DNA of 64,000 nt, taken from the NCBI RefSeq assembly GCF_020618415.1, contig NZ_CP085345.1, forward strand, positions 62,001-126,000, given 5' to 3'. Shown here piece by piece: positions 1 through 9,472 of the stretch. The number at the start of each line of letters is the position of its first letter. The first letter of the stretch is position 1. The position numbers and the translations under genes were made by a program. The notes under the pieces are model-generated. The model ran no database searches. It was not told the origin of the DNA and worked only from the letters and a program-made list of their open reading frames with translations. The DNA is from Cupriavidus sp. MP-37 (GTDB lineage: Bacteria > Pseudomonadota > Gammaproteobacteria > Burkholderiales > Burkholderiaceae).

Positions 1-280
1 AATTCCGGCCGCACTGGCTGTCCGGCGCATCGGTTGCCGTCTTGGTTGCAGCCGTGAAACGCCAAACGGATGAGGCGTGCGGGCGCCATCGATGCGTCCG
101 TTGCGCCATTTGACCGATGGGCTCGCCACCCTTGCTGGCCTACGCTTGCGAAAAACGACACGGCGACGGGACGGGGGCACTATGGCAGCAAGCAATCGCT
201 GGCGCGGCAGGATGATGGCGGCAGGCGCCGTCGCGCGGCTGCAGCCTGATCCGCGGTCCCGCTAACCCCAGGGCCGCACC
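1..280. other. Upstream region of the type I secretion locus, no gene seen
   Basis: GC-rich stretch before the exporter gene. I see no convincing sigma-70 promoter pair, tRNA or conserved reading frame. A 27-codon frame (182-265) has only a weak G-rich leader and nothing recognisable. Confidence 0.4.
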
Positions 281-2497
281 ATGCACGCAGCTGCCACGCC
301 CGTGCCCGCCGCCGGGCATACCGGACCGGCCATGCAGGCCCTGTCCGGCTGCGCGCTTCCCGACGATGCGCTGCTGGACTGCCTGCTCTGGCTGGCACGG
401 CACTTCCGGCAGCCCGCGTCTCCCGAGGCGTTGCTGGCAGGATTGCCGCTGGAATGCCATCGCCTGACGCCGGCGCTGTTCGCGCGCGCGGCGGCGCGCG
501 CCGGCCTGTCCGCGCGGCTGGTGCGACGCAGGCCCGACGAGATCCCGGACCGGGTGCTGCCCGCGGTGCTGCTGCTCGACCAGGGCCAGCAGGCATGCTT
601 GCTGGTGCGCCGCGGCGATGACGGCATGCTGGTGGTGGTGATGCCCGAGTTCGGTGATGGCGAGCAGGCCGTGCCGGGCGCGGAACTGTTGGCACGCTGC
701 ACCGGACACGCCATCCTTGCCCGGCCCGCGTACCGCGCCGACGGCGCGCAGGCAAGCCCCCATGCCGCGCTCCATGATGCCCCGCAGGCCTCGCCGCAAG
801 CCTGGTTCTGGGGCGTGATGCGGCAGTCGTGGCCGGTCTATGGCGAGGTACTGGTGGCTTCGCTGCTGCTGAGCCTGTTCGCGCTGGTCATGCCGCTGTT
901 CACCATGAACGTCTACGACCGCGTGGTGCCGAACCATGCGCTGGAAACGCTGTGGGCGCTGGCGGTCGGGGTCGGCCTGGTGCTGCTGTTCGAATTCGCG
1001 ATGCGCATGCTGCGCGGCTACTTTGTCGATGTCGCGGGCCGGCGCATCGACGTGACGGTATCCGCCAGCGTGTTCGAAAAGATCCTGGGCATCGAGATGA
1101 AGTCACGGCCCGCCTCGGTCGGCAGCCTCAGCAGCCAGCTGCAAGAGTTCGAGTCGGTGCGCGACTTCCTGACCTCGGCCACGATTACCACGCTGATCGA
1201 CCTGCCCTTCGCCGCGGGCTTCATCGCCGCGATGTTCTGGGTGGGCGGCCCGCTGGCGTGGGTGCCCCTGCTGGCGGTGCCGGTGGTGCTTGGCCTGAGC
1301 CTGGCGCTGCAGGGGCCACTGGCGCGCGCGGTGCGGGCCAGCAGCGCCTGCGCGGCGCAGCGCCAGGCGGCGCTGGTGGAGACGCTGGTCGGCCTCGAGG
1401 CCATCAAGATCGCCGGCGCCGAAAGCGCGGCGCAGCGCCGCTGGGAGCAGGTAGTCGGACAGATGGCCGCGCTCGGGCTGCGCTCGCGCTGGCTGTCGGC
1501 GTGCGTCGTCAACGCGGCGCTGTTCGCGCAGCAGGCCGCCACCCTGGTGGTGGTCGTCATCGGCGTCTACCAGATTGCCGGCGACCGCCTCACCATGGGC
1601 GGCCTGATCGCCTGCACCCTGCTGGCCGCACGTGCGCTGGCGCCGCTGTCGCAGATGGCCGGACTGACCACGCGCTACCACCAGGCGCGCACCGCGCTGG
1701 CCGGCCTTGACCGGATCATGGCACTGCCGGTCGAGCGCCCACCCGGCAAGCATTTCCTGCACCGCGCGCCGTTGCGGGGCGAGATTGAATTCCGCGGCGT
1801 CAGTTTCCGCTATCCCGGCCGGGACGGTGCGGCGCTGGATGGTGTCTCGTTCCGCATTGCCAGCGGCGAGCGCGTCGGGCTGATCGGACGCATCGGTTCA
1901 GGCAAGAGCACCATCGAAAAGCTGGTCCTCGGACTCTACGCACCGGAGGCTGGCTCGGTGCTGATCGACGGGGCCGAAGTGCGCCAGCTCGATCCCGCGG
2001 CGCTGCGGCGCGATATCGGCCATGTGCCGCAGGACGTGATGCTGTTCAGCGGCACGGTGCGTGACAACATCGTGATGGGCGCCCCCTGGGCCGACGACGC
2101 CGCGGTGCTGCGCGCGGCACGCGTGGGTGGCGTCAGCGACTTCATCGATCGCTTGCCCGAGGGCTATGACCTGCGCCTGGGCGAACGCGGCGAAGGCCTG
2201 TCAGGCGGGCAGCGGCAGGCCATCGCCATCGCCCGGGCCGAACTGCTGCGGCCGCCCGTGTTGCTGCTCGACGAGCCAAGCAGCGCCATGGACAACCGTA
2301 CCGAGGAGCAATTCAAGGCGCGGCTGGCGGCGGCGCTGGGCGAGCGCACGCTGTTGCTGGTGACCCACCGCGGTTCGCTGCTGAGCCTGGTCGACCGGCT
2401 GATCGTGATGGACCAGGGCCGCATCGTCGCGGACGGGCCCAAGGCCCAGGTGCTGGATGCGCTCGCGGGGAGGAAGCTTCATGTCGCCTCGGCCTGA
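281..2497 (+). CDS. Type I secretion ABC transporter/permease, LapB/HlyB-like
   Basis: Inner-membrane ABC exporter of 738 aa that would energise secretion of the RTX protein encoded just downstream. Residues about 1-150 form a C39-peptidase-like domain, probably a non-proteolytic substrate-docking domain as in other RTX exporters. A membrane domain with several hydrophobic helices follows (about 185-480). The C-terminal ATPase has Walker A GRIGSGKST near residue 535, signature LSGGQRQ near 639 and Walker B VLLLDEPSS near 660. The length fits HlyB/LapB exporters. The ribosome-binding site before this ATG is weak, and a start at 332 is possible. It overlaps the adaptor gene by 17 bp, so the two are one operon. 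Confidence 0.93.
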   Translation: MHAAATPVPAAGHTGPAMQALSGCALPDDALLDCLLWLARHFRQPASPEALLAGLPLECHRLTPALFARAAARAGLSARLVRRRPDEIPDRVLPAVLLLDQGQQACLLVRRGDDGMLVVVMPEFGDGEQAVPGAELLARCTGHAILARPAYRADGAQASPHAALHDAPQASPQAWFWGVMRQSWPVYGEVLVASLLLSLFALVMPLFTMNVYDRVVPNHALETLWALAVGVGLVLLFEFAMRMLRGYFVDVAGRRIDVTVSASVFEKILGIEMKSRPASVGSLSSQLQEFESVRDFLTSATITTLIDLPFAAGFIAAMFWVGGPLAWVPLLAVPVVLGLSLALQGPLARAVRASSACAAQRQAALVETLVGLEAIKIAGAESAAQRRWEQVVGQMAALGLRSRWLSACVVNAALFAQQAATLVVVVIGVYQIAGDRLTMGGLIACTLLAARALAPLSQMAGLTTRYHQARTALAGLDRIMALPVERPPGKHFLHRAPLRGEIEFRGVSFRYPGRDGAALDGVSFRIASGERVGLIGRIGSGKSTIEKLVLGLYAPEAGSVLIDGAEVRQLDPAALRRDIGHVPQDVMLFSGTVRDNIVMGAPWADDAAVLRAARVGGVSDFIDRLPEGYDLRLGERGEGLSGGQRQAIAIARAELLRPPVLLLDEPSSAMDNRTEEQFKARLAAALGERTLLLVTHRGSLLSLVDRLIVMDQGRIVADGPKAQVLDALAGRKLHVASA

Positions 2498-3863
2498 GAC
2501 CCGCACCCTGGCGCGCCGCCTGGCCGCCGCGCTGCGCCCGCACGCGGACGATACCGCCTTCATGGATGCGCGCGACGCGGCGGCGCTGTCGGCGCCACGC
2601 TGGTTCGCGCACTGGATCCTGTTGTGCGCCGTGCTCTTTGTCGCCATGGCGCTGGCATGGGCGGCACTGGCGCGGGTGGACGAGGTGACGGTGGGCGAGG
2701 GCAAGGTGATCCCGTCCAGCCAGGTCCAGGTGGTGCAGAACCTGGAGGGCGGCATCGTCGCGCAGATCATGGTGCGGCCGGGGCAGGTCGTCAGCAAGGA
2801 CCAGCCGCTGATGCGCATCGACGATACGCGCTTCACCGCCTCGTACCAGGAGGGCCGCACCAAGGACGATGCGCTGGTGGCACGCATCGCGCGCCTGAGC
2901 GCCGAGGCCGCCGGCACCGATTTCGTCGCCGGCGCGCCCGGCGATGTCGGTTCGCGCCGTTTCGTCGCCGAGGAACGCTCGCTGTTTGCCTCGCGCAAGC
3001 AGGCGCTGGAAGCCAACCTCGCGGTGCTGCGCCAGCAGTCGGAACAGCGCCGGCAGGAACTGGCCGAAAAGCGCTCGCGCGAGCAGCAACTGCGCCAGAG
3101 CCACCGCCTGGTGGCGCAGGAGCTGGCGATGATGCGGCCGATGGTGGCCCAGGGCGTGGTCTCCGATGTCGAGGTGCTGCGGCTGGAGCGGCAGACCAAT
3201 GACCTGAAAGGCGAGCTCGATGCTTCGCGGCTGGCGATGCCGCGCCTGGAAGCGGCCTATCGCGAGAGCCAGCAGAAGCTCGACGAAGCGAGTGCGCATT
3301 TCCGTGCCGAGGCCATGCGCGAACTCAACCAGGCCAAGGCCGAGCAGGCAGCGCTGAGCGCGACCAACATCGCCTTGCAGGACCGCGTCGATCGCACCCT
3401 GGTACGTGCGCCGCTGCCCGGCATCGTCAAGCAGCTCAAGGTCAATACCGTGGGCGGCGTGGTCCAGCCCGGCATGGACCTGGTGGAGATCGTGCCGCTG
3501 GAAGACACGCTGCTGGTCGAGGCGCGCGTGCGGCCGGCCGACATCGCCTTCCTGCGCCCGGGTCAGCCCGCCGTGGTCAAGCTTTCGGCCTACGACTTCT
3601 CCATCTATGGCGGATTCGCCGGCACGGTCGAACATATCAGCGCCGATACGCTCACGCCCGAGCGGCCCGGGGAGCGGCCGGAAAGCTACTACCTGGTGCG
3701 CGTGCGCACCCGCGACAACCGGCCCGCCGGCAGCGCCGTGCAGGTGCCCATCCTGCCCGGCATGGTCGCCACGGTCGATGTATTGACGGGCCAGAAGACG
3801 GTGCTGCATTACCTGCTCAAGCCCATCATCAAGACCCGGGACATGGCGTTCCGTGAACGATAG
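2481..3863 (+). CDS. HlyD-family type I secretion membrane-fusion protein
   Basis: Periplasmic adaptor of 460 aa linking the ABC exporter to the outer-membrane channel. The start at 2481 is chosen because GGGGAGG lies 7 bases upstream; an earlier in-frame start at 2457 would add 8 residues without a better site. A short cytoplasmic N-terminus is followed by one membrane helix (about 44-63). Next come a biotinyl-lipoyl-like segment (motif VVQNLEGGIV), a long coiled-coil (about 170-300, rich in Gln, Glu, Arg and Leu) and a beta-rich C-terminus with the family's APLPGIVKQL and VILPGM-like motifs. It overlaps the exporter gene and precedes the RTX gene. Confidence 0.93.
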   Translation: MSPRPETRTLARRLAAALRPHADDTAFMDARDAAALSAPRWFAHWILLCAVLFVAMALAWAALARVDEVTVGEGKVIPSSQVQVVQNLEGGIVAQIMVRPGQVVSKDQPLMRIDDTRFTASYQEGRTKDDALVARIARLSAEAAGTDFVAGAPGDVGSRRFVAEERSLFASRKQALEANLAVLRQQSEQRRQELAEKRSREQQLRQSHRLVAQELAMMRPMVAQGVVSDVEVLRLERQTNDLKGELDASRLAMPRLEAAYRESQQKLDEASAHFRAEAMRELNQAKAEQAALSATNIALQDRVDRTLVRAPLPGIVKQLKVNTVGGVVQPGMDLVEIVPLEDTLLVEARVRPADIAFLRPGQPAVVKLSAYDFSIYGGFAGTVEHISADTLTPERPGERPESYYLVRVRTRDNRPAGSAVQVPILPGMVATVDVLTGQKTVLHYLLKPIIKTRDMAFRER

Positions 3864-3869
3864 ACCCCC

Positions 3870-3888
3870 GCTCGCACGCGAGCCTTTT
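3870..3888 (+). terminator. Weak hairpin plus short T run between adaptor and adhesin genes
   Basis: GCTCGC and GCGAGC arms (3870-3875 and 3878-3883) with a two-base loop are followed by CTTTT. It is too weak to be a strong terminator but could uncouple expression of the large adhesin from the exporter genes. Confidence 0.35.
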
Positions 3889-3947
3889 GCAACGATAACA
3901 AGCACGGCATGGCCGCGAGGCCTGCATTCAGGACGGAGACAACCACC

Positions 3948-6900
3948 ATGGCAACCCTGACTGGCACCAACGGCAGCGACAACCTCACCGGCACCGCGAG
4001 CAGCGACACCATCCTGAGCGGCAACGGCAACGACTATGTCAGCGCCGGCGATGGCAGCGACTATGTCGACGCGGGCAATGGCGACGATATCGTCGAGGGC
4101 GGCGACGGTAACGACACGCTGCTTGGGGCCAACGGCAAGGACCGCCTTTTCGGCGGGCGCGGCAACGACAGCCTGTCCGGCGGCAACGGCACCGACGCCG
4201 TCTATGGCGGCAGCGGCGACGACGTGATCGGCAGCGCCGACGGCGCATCGGCGCTCTACACCGGAGACAACGGCGGCGATACCCTCTATGGCGACGGCTA
4301 CGACAGCTATGCCGACTACCAGCTCGGGCGCGGCCATGAATCGGCCCAGCCGGGCCACGACCGCATCCAGGGTGGCAATGGCGACGACCTGATCTACGGC
4401 GACAACGGCGACGGCGCTGCCGTCGGCGGTGACGACATCATTGCCGGCGGCAACGGCAGGGACACCATCTATGGCGAAGGCGGCAACGACACCATCGCCG
4501 GCGGGGGCGGCGGCGACTGGCTGCGCGGCGGCGCCGGCCGCGACACCTTTGTCTACAACGCCGTCTCCGATTCCACCGCGGCCGGGATGGATGTCATCGC
4601 CGACTTCCAGCGCGGCACGGACCGCCTCGACCTGCGTCCCGTGCTGGGCGACACCGGCTTCCAGTGGGGCGGCCTGACGCCGACGGCCCATGGCGCCTGG
4701 TACCAGCAGTCCGGCGGCAATACCTATGTCTACGTGGACGTCGACGGCAACCCCGCCACGGCTGAAATGGTGATCCGGCTTGACGGCCTGCACGACCTGA
4801 CCAAGTCCGATTTCGCCGGCTACGACAACCATGCGCCCACCGCCGCGGCCGATACCAATGCCATTGGCGAAGACAACCACCCGAACCCGATCACCGGCAA
4901 CGTGCTGGCCAATGACAGCGACGTCGACGCCGGCAATGTGCTGGCGGTTGCCAGTCCCGGCACCTATGTCGGGCAGTACGGCACTTTGCAGATCCACGCC
5001 GACGGCAGCTACAGCTATACGCTGGACAACGGCAATCCGCAGGTCCAGTCGCTGCGCCTTGGCGATCATGTCGAGGAGTCGTTCAGCTATAGCGTGACGG
5101 ACGGGCAGGCATCGGCGGCATCGACGCTGAGCATCCGGATCAACGGGGCCAACGATGCGGCAACGATTACCGCGTCGGCGAGCGAAGATGCGGCGGTGAC
5201 CGAAGCGGGTGGTGTGGCGAACGCTACGGCGGGGGACACGTCTGCCAGCGGCACGCTGACTGTGAATGATGTCGATAGCGGTGAAGCTCACTTTGCCGCG
5301 GTGGCACCGGAAAGCCTGGTCGGCCAGTACGGTACGTTCACGTTCGACAGCACCACCGGCGCCTGGACTTACACGCTCGATAACAGCGAGGCCGATGCGC
5401 TGACCGCCGGGCAGCAGGCCAGTGATTCGCTGATGGTGCACTCGGCCGATCTCAGTGCGAGCCAGGAAATCAAGATCAATATCACGGGCACCAACGATGC
5501 CGCGACCATCACCGCATCGACGAGCGAAGATACGGCGGTGACCGAAGCGGGTGGTGTGGCGAACGCTGTTGCAGGAGACAACACTGCCGGCGGCACGCTG
5601 ATGGTGAGCGATGTCGACGCCGGCGAGGCCCATTTCGCCGCAGTGCCGCCAGACAGCCTGCTTGGGCAGTACGGCACGTTTACCTTCAACAGCACGACCG
5701 GGGCGTGGACCTATACGCTCGACAACGCCAGGGCCGACGCGCTGACGGCGGGCCAGCTGGTCAGCGATTCCCTGCTGGTGTCATCGGCCGACCAGACCGC
5801 GCAGCAGACCATCACGGTCAACATCACCGGCAGCAACGATGCCGCCACCATCACTGCCTCGACGAGCGAAGACACCGCGGTGACCGAAGCCGGCGGGGTG
5901 GCGAACGGCACGGCGGGCGACGCTTCGGCCAGCGGTACGCTGACGGTCAGCGATGTCGATAGCGGCGAAGCGCACTTTGCCGCGGTGCCGCCGGAAACCT
6001 TGGTGGGCCAGTACGGCACCTTCACCTTCAACAGCACCACCGGCGCGTGGACCTATACGCTCGATAACAGCAAGGCCGATGCGTTGGCGGCAGGCCAGCA
6101 GGTCAGCGATTCGCTGACGGTCTACTCCGCGGATATCAGCGCGAGCCAGGAAATCAAGGTTAACATCGCCGGCAGCAACGACGCCGTCGTCAATGGTGTT
6201 CCGGGAGCGCAGTCCGTCAACGAAGACACGCCGCTGGTATTCAGCACCGCCACCGGCAATGCGCTCAGCCTCTCTGACGTGGACGGCACCAGCCACACGG
6301 TCACCCTGACGGCCAGCGCAGGCACCATCACGCTGAACGGCACCGCGGGACTGCAGTTCCTGGCCGGCGACGGCAGCGCGGATGGCACCATGACCTTCAC
6401 CGGCAGCGACGCGGCGATCAATGCCGCGCTCGATGGCCTGCAATTTACCGGCGACAAGGACTATGCCGGCGCGGCCTTGCTGCAAATGCAGACCAGCGAC
6501 GGCGCAGCCACCGACACCGATTCGGTGGCGATCACCCTGAATCCGGTCAATGACGCGCCGGTGGCCGCCGCGGATGTGGTCGTTGTCTCGAACAACACCA
6601 GCAGCATCCTGATACCGGTCAGTGCCTTGCTCGGCAACGACGGCGACGTCGACGGCCTGGCGCTTTCAATCACGGATCTGGGCGGGGCTACCGGAGCCGT
6701 CAGCAACCTCAGATTCGCGCCGGGAACCAATAACAGCTACATCCTGTTCGACTCCGGCAACGCGGCGGCGGGCAGCTTCAGCTATACCGTGTCCGACGGC
6801 GCGGGCGGCACCAGCATGGCTACCGTGACCGTCAATGTCTCGTCTACCAATGGCGCGGCCACGGTGTCGCTGGCGGGCCAGAGCTACCAGGCTTCCTATC

Positions 6901-7868
6901 TCGATGGCGGCAGCAACAACGACGCGCTGACCGGCGCCGCTGCCGGCGATGTGTTTATCGGCGGGGCAGCCAGCGACACGCTGCGCGGTGGCGCCGGCGA
7001 TGACGTGCTGCGCGGTGGCGCCGGCGACGATACGCTCGACGGCGGTGCCGGTATCGACATGCTGGACCTTTCCGATGCCAGCAGCGGGCTGACCTTCGCG
7101 CTGATGCAGGGCAGCGGCACACTCGTGAACTTGTCCAGCGTGGGCCTCGGCAGCGATACCTATAGCAATATGGAAGGCGTGATCGGTTCGCGCTTCAATG
7201 ACTCGCTGACTGGCAGCACAGCCAACGACATCCTGCGCGGCGGCGCGGGCAACGACACCCTCGATGGGGGAGCCGGCATCGACCTGCTGGATTTCTCCGA
7301 TGCGGCCGGCGCGATCAACTTCACGCTGGTCCAGGGCAGCGGCGTGGCTTCAGTCAACCTCAGCGCCGTCAACCTTGGCACCGACAGCTACACGAGGATG
7401 GAAGGCGTGATCGGTTCTGCGTTCAACGACACGATAACGGGCTCGTCCGGCAACGACGTGCTGCGCGGCGGCGCCGGCAATGACCTGCTGGCAGGCGCCG
7501 CCGGCAATGACCTGCTGGTCGGCGGCGCTGGGGCGGACATCCTGACCGGTGGAGACGGCAGCGATACCTTCCGGGTCATGCGTGCCGATGCCGCCTCGGT
7601 CGACACGATCACTGATTTCAATTTGGCGCCGGTGGCCAGCGGCGGCGATGTGCTGGACTTGTCCGACCTGCTGTCGGGCGTCAGCGTCAGCAGCGACAAC
7701 GCCGCGCAGTTCGTGCGGCTGGCCGAGGTCGACGGCAATACCGTGGTCAGCCTGGATCGCGACGGAACCGGCACGGCAGCCGCGTTCCAGGATGTCGCGG
7801 TACTGCAGGGCATGGTGGGGCTTGACCTGACTACGCTGTTGAGCAACGGCAATATCCATATGGTCTGA
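3948..7868 (+). CDS. Secreted RTX/VCBS-repeat adhesin-like protein, type I substrate
   Basis: Exported calcium-binding repeat protein of 1,306 aa, probably a surface or biofilm adhesin. The start at 3948 has GGAG 9 bases upstream; an in-frame ATG at 3909 has no better site. Glycine/aspartate-rich RTX nonapeptides begin within the first 15 residues and run to about 205. A VCBS-like domain (about 295-400) is followed by three 114-aa VCBS units encoded by exact 342-bp periods. Two cadherin-like segments (starting NDAVV and NDAPV) and a second RTX block (about 985-1215) come next. The C-terminus (GSDTFRVM, then TITDFN and DVLDLSDLL) matches the type I secretion target module of the VCA0849 class. 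No Sec signal is present. The flanking exporter, adaptor and TolC genes complete the secretion route. Confidence 0.9.
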   Translation: MATLTGTNGSDNLTGTASSDTILSGNGNDYVSAGDGSDYVDAGNGDDIVEGGDGNDTLLGANGKDRLFGGRGNDSLSGGNGTDAVYGGSGDDVIGSADGASALYTGDNGGDTLYGDGYDSYADYQLGRGHESAQPGHDRIQGGNGDDLIYGDNGDGAAVGGDDIIAGGNGRDTIYGEGGNDTIAGGGGGDWLRGGAGRDTFVYNAVSDSTAAGMDVIADFQRGTDRLDLRPVLGDTGFQWGGLTPTAHGAWYQQSGGNTYVYVDVDGNPATAEMVIRLDGLHDLTKSDFAGYDNHAPTAAADTNAIGEDNHPNPITGNVLANDSDVDAGNVLAVASPGTYVGQYGTLQIHADGSYSYTLDNGNPQVQSLRLGDHVEESFSYSVTDGQASAASTLSIRINGANDAATITASASEDAAVTEAGGVANATAGDTSASGTLTVNDVDSGEAHFAAVAPESLVGQYGTFTFDSTTGAWTYTLDNSEADALTAGQQASDSLMVHSADLSASQEIKINITGTNDAATITASTSEDTAVTEAGGVANAVAGDNTAGGTLMVSDVDAGEAHFAAVPPDSLLGQYGTFTFNSTTGAWTYTLDNARADALTAGQLVSDSLLVSSADQTAQQTITVNITGSNDAATITASTSEDTAVTEAGGVANGTAGDASASGTLTVSDVDSGEAHFAAVPPETLVGQYGTFTFNSTTGAWTYTLDNSKADALAAGQQVSDSLTVYSADISASQEIKVNIAGSNDAVVNGVPGAQSVNEDTPLVFSTATGNALSLSDVDGTSHTVTLTASAGTITLNGTAGLQFLAGDGSADGTMTFTGSDAAINAALDGLQFTGDKDYAGAALLQMQTSDGAATDTDSVAITLNPVNDAPVAAADVVVVSNNTSSILIPVSALLGNDGDVDGLALSITDLGGATGAVSNLRFAPGTNNSYILFDSGNAAAGSFSYTVSDGAGGTSMATVTVNVSSTNGAATVSLAGQSYQASYLDGGSNNDALTGAAAGDVFIGGAASDTLRGGAGDDVLRGGAGDDTLDGGAGIDMLDLSDASSGLTFALMQGSGTLVNLSSVGLGSDTYSNMEGVIGSRFNDSLTGSTANDILRGGAGNDTLDGGAGIDLLDFSDAAGAINFTLVQGSGVASVNLSAVNLGTDSYTRMEGVIGSAFNDTITGSSGNDVLRGGAGNDLLAGAAGNDLLVGGAGADILTGGDGSDTFRVMRADAASVDTITDFNLAPVASGGDVLDLSDLLSGVSVSSDNAAQFVRLAEVDGNTVVSLDRDGTGTAAAFQDVAVLQGMVGLDLTTLLSNGNIHMV
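5151..6176 (+). repeat. Three tandem 342-bp VCBS-coding repeats
   Basis: The landmark AACGATGC or its near variants recurs at 5151, 5493, 5835 and 6177, exactly 342 bp (114 codons) apart. Each unit contains near-identical stretches encoding AVTEAGGVAN, GQYGTF and TTGAWTYTLDN. The exact period with silent and a few replacement differences suggests duplication followed by divergence or gene conversion. Confidence 0.92.
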
Positions 7869-7979
7869 CACGGGACTACGGAGAAGGGACGGGAAAGAGG
7901 GGAGGATGCCGCGGCCACGCGGCAAGGCAGGACGGCGGCATCGCTGCCGGCAGGGCATAAAACCATAAGAAGCGGGTAG

Positions 7980-8018
7980 GGTACCGCGTCGGGCGCGCAG
8001 CGCACGACGCGGTGTACC
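7980..8018. promoter_or_regulatory. Inverted repeat upstream of the TolC-like gene
   Basis: GGTACCGCGTCG (7980-7991) pairs with CGACGCGGTGTACC (8005-8018) apart from two extra bases. No T run follows, so it is not an obvious intrinsic terminator. It may be an mRNA hairpin or an operator between the adhesin gene and the channel gene, 15 bases before the ATG at 8034. Confidence 0.4.
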
Positions 8019-8033
8019 CGGGCAGGGGGAAGC

Positions 8034-9374
8034 ATGACGACGACATGGTGCCGGCTGGCTCCGGCGCTGCTATGGGCAGCGATGCTGGTGCCGCAGCCTG
8101 CGGCAGCACAGGCGTTGCCGCAGGCCGTGGAGCAGGCCGTGCGCGGCAATCCCGAAGTGCTGGCGGCGGGCAGCAGGCGCCTGGCAGCCGACGAGGGGCT
8201 GAAGCAGGCGCGCGCCGGTTACCTGCCGCGCGTCGATGTCGGCGGCACCGGCGGGCGGGTACGCCTCGACAGCCAGAATTCGAGCGCGCTCGGCCGCTCG
8301 GATGCGTCATATGCGCGCCATGCCGCCGACATCACCATCACGCAAATGCTGTTTGACGGCTTCGCCGTCAGCAGCGACGTCGAGCGCCAGGGCGCAAGGA
8401 TCGATGGCGCGGCCTACCGGGTCGGCGCCACCGCCGAGGACATCGCGCTGCGCACCGTGGGGGTGTATGTGGAGGTGTTGCGCCGCCAGGAAACGGTGGC
8501 CATCGGCGTAGCCAACCTGCAGGCGCACCAGCACATTTACGACCAGATCCGGCTGGGCGCCGACAACGGCGTACTGCGCCGCGCCGACCTGTTCCAGGCC
8601 GAGAGCCGGCTGGCGCTGGCGCAGGCCAGCCTGCGCGCCGAGGAAGGCGCGCTGCAGGATGCCGTGGCGGCTTTCCTGCGCGTGGTCGGGGCCCCGCCGC
8701 AGCGCTTGTCCCGCCCCGACTCGCTCGCCGCCGTGCTGCCCGCGAGCGAGCGCGAAGCGCAGCAGGTTGCCGGTGCCAACCATCCCGCGCTGGGAGCCGG
8801 CCAGGCCGACATTGCCGAAGCCGAGGCCGCGCGCTCGCTGGCGCGGTCTGAGCTGTGGCCCAGGCTGGACCTGGAGGCTGGCGCCGGGCGCGACCGCGAT
8901 CGCGTGCTGGGCACCACCGACGAGCGCAGGGTGATGCTGCGCTTGCGCTACAACCTGTTCCGCGGCAACGCGGACAAGGCGCGCATCAATGAGGCCGGTT
9001 TCCAGATCCAGGAGGCGGAGCAGAACCTGGAGCGTCTGCGCCGGCAGGTGCATGAAAGCGTGACGTTGGCCTATAACGCCTACCGTACCGCGCAGGAACG
9101 GCTGGCGAGCCTGCAGCAGTATGTGCAGGCCAGTGATGCCACGCGCGTCAGCTACGGCCGCCAGTTCCGCATCGGCCAGCGCAGCCTGCTCGACCTGCTC
9201 AATGCCGAGAACGAGTACTTCAGCGCACGCACTGCCTATGTCACCGGCCAGTACACCGAGCTGGCCAGCCAGTACCGCATCCTGGCCGGCATGGGCGTGC
9301 TGCTGGCGACGCTGAACGTGGCGCCGCCGAGCGAGGCGATGGTTCACATGGGGATGCGCGCGGGGCGGCGCTAG
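8034..9374 (+). CDS. TolC-family outer-membrane channel of a type I secretion system
   Basis: Outer-membrane efflux protein of 446 aa that would complete the exporter. An N-terminal Sec signal ends near PAAAQA (about residue 26). The mature part has the TolC pattern of long alpha-helical hairpins and alternating strands, with motifs such as RADLFQAESRLALAQ and a second-repeat segment LLDLLNAENEYFSAR near the C-terminus. GGGGGAAG lies just ahead of the ATG. It is separated from the adhesin gene by 165 bp on the same strand, as in LapE/AggA-type loci. Confidence 0.92.
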   Translation: MTTTWCRLAPALLWAAMLVPQPAAAQALPQAVEQAVRGNPEVLAAGSRRLAADEGLKQARAGYLPRVDVGGTGGRVRLDSQNSSALGRSDASYARHAADITITQMLFDGFAVSSDVERQGARIDGAAYRVGATAEDIALRTVGVYVEVLRRQETVAIGVANLQAHQHIYDQIRLGADNGVLRRADLFQAESRLALAQASLRAEEGALQDAVAAFLRVVGAPPQRLSRPDSLAAVLPASEREAQQVAGANHPALGAGQADIAEAEAARSLARSELWPRLDLEAGAGRDRDRVLGTTDERRVMLRLRYNLFRGNADKARINEAGFQIQEAEQNLERLRRQVHESVTLAYNAYRTAQERLASLQQYVQASDATRVSYGRQFRIGQRSLLDLLNAENEYFSARTAYVTGQYTELASQYRILAGMGVLLATLNVAPPSEAMVHMGMRAGRR

Positions 9375-9472
9375 CCAGGCTGGCATGCCGCCCGCGCATG
9401 TCCGGGCGGCGCATTGCTCATGGCAGCGCACCATGGCGAGCCACACAATGGAAAGGCCAACCGGAGCCTTTC

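Noticed and set aside
182..265. 27-codon frame before the exporter gene
   Set aside because: Weak ribosome-binding site and no recognisable sequence; likely chance in GC-rich DNA.
2313..5633. A very long open frame on the minus strand opposite the HlyD and RTX genes
   Set aside because: It lies antisense to well-supported genes, shows only low-complexity Arg/Ala/His-rich sequence and no domain, and is an effect of high GC and glycine-aspartate repeats.
5151..6176. Repeat array considered as CRISPR
   Set aside because: Units are 342 bp, contiguous and in frame inside a coding gene; no spacers.
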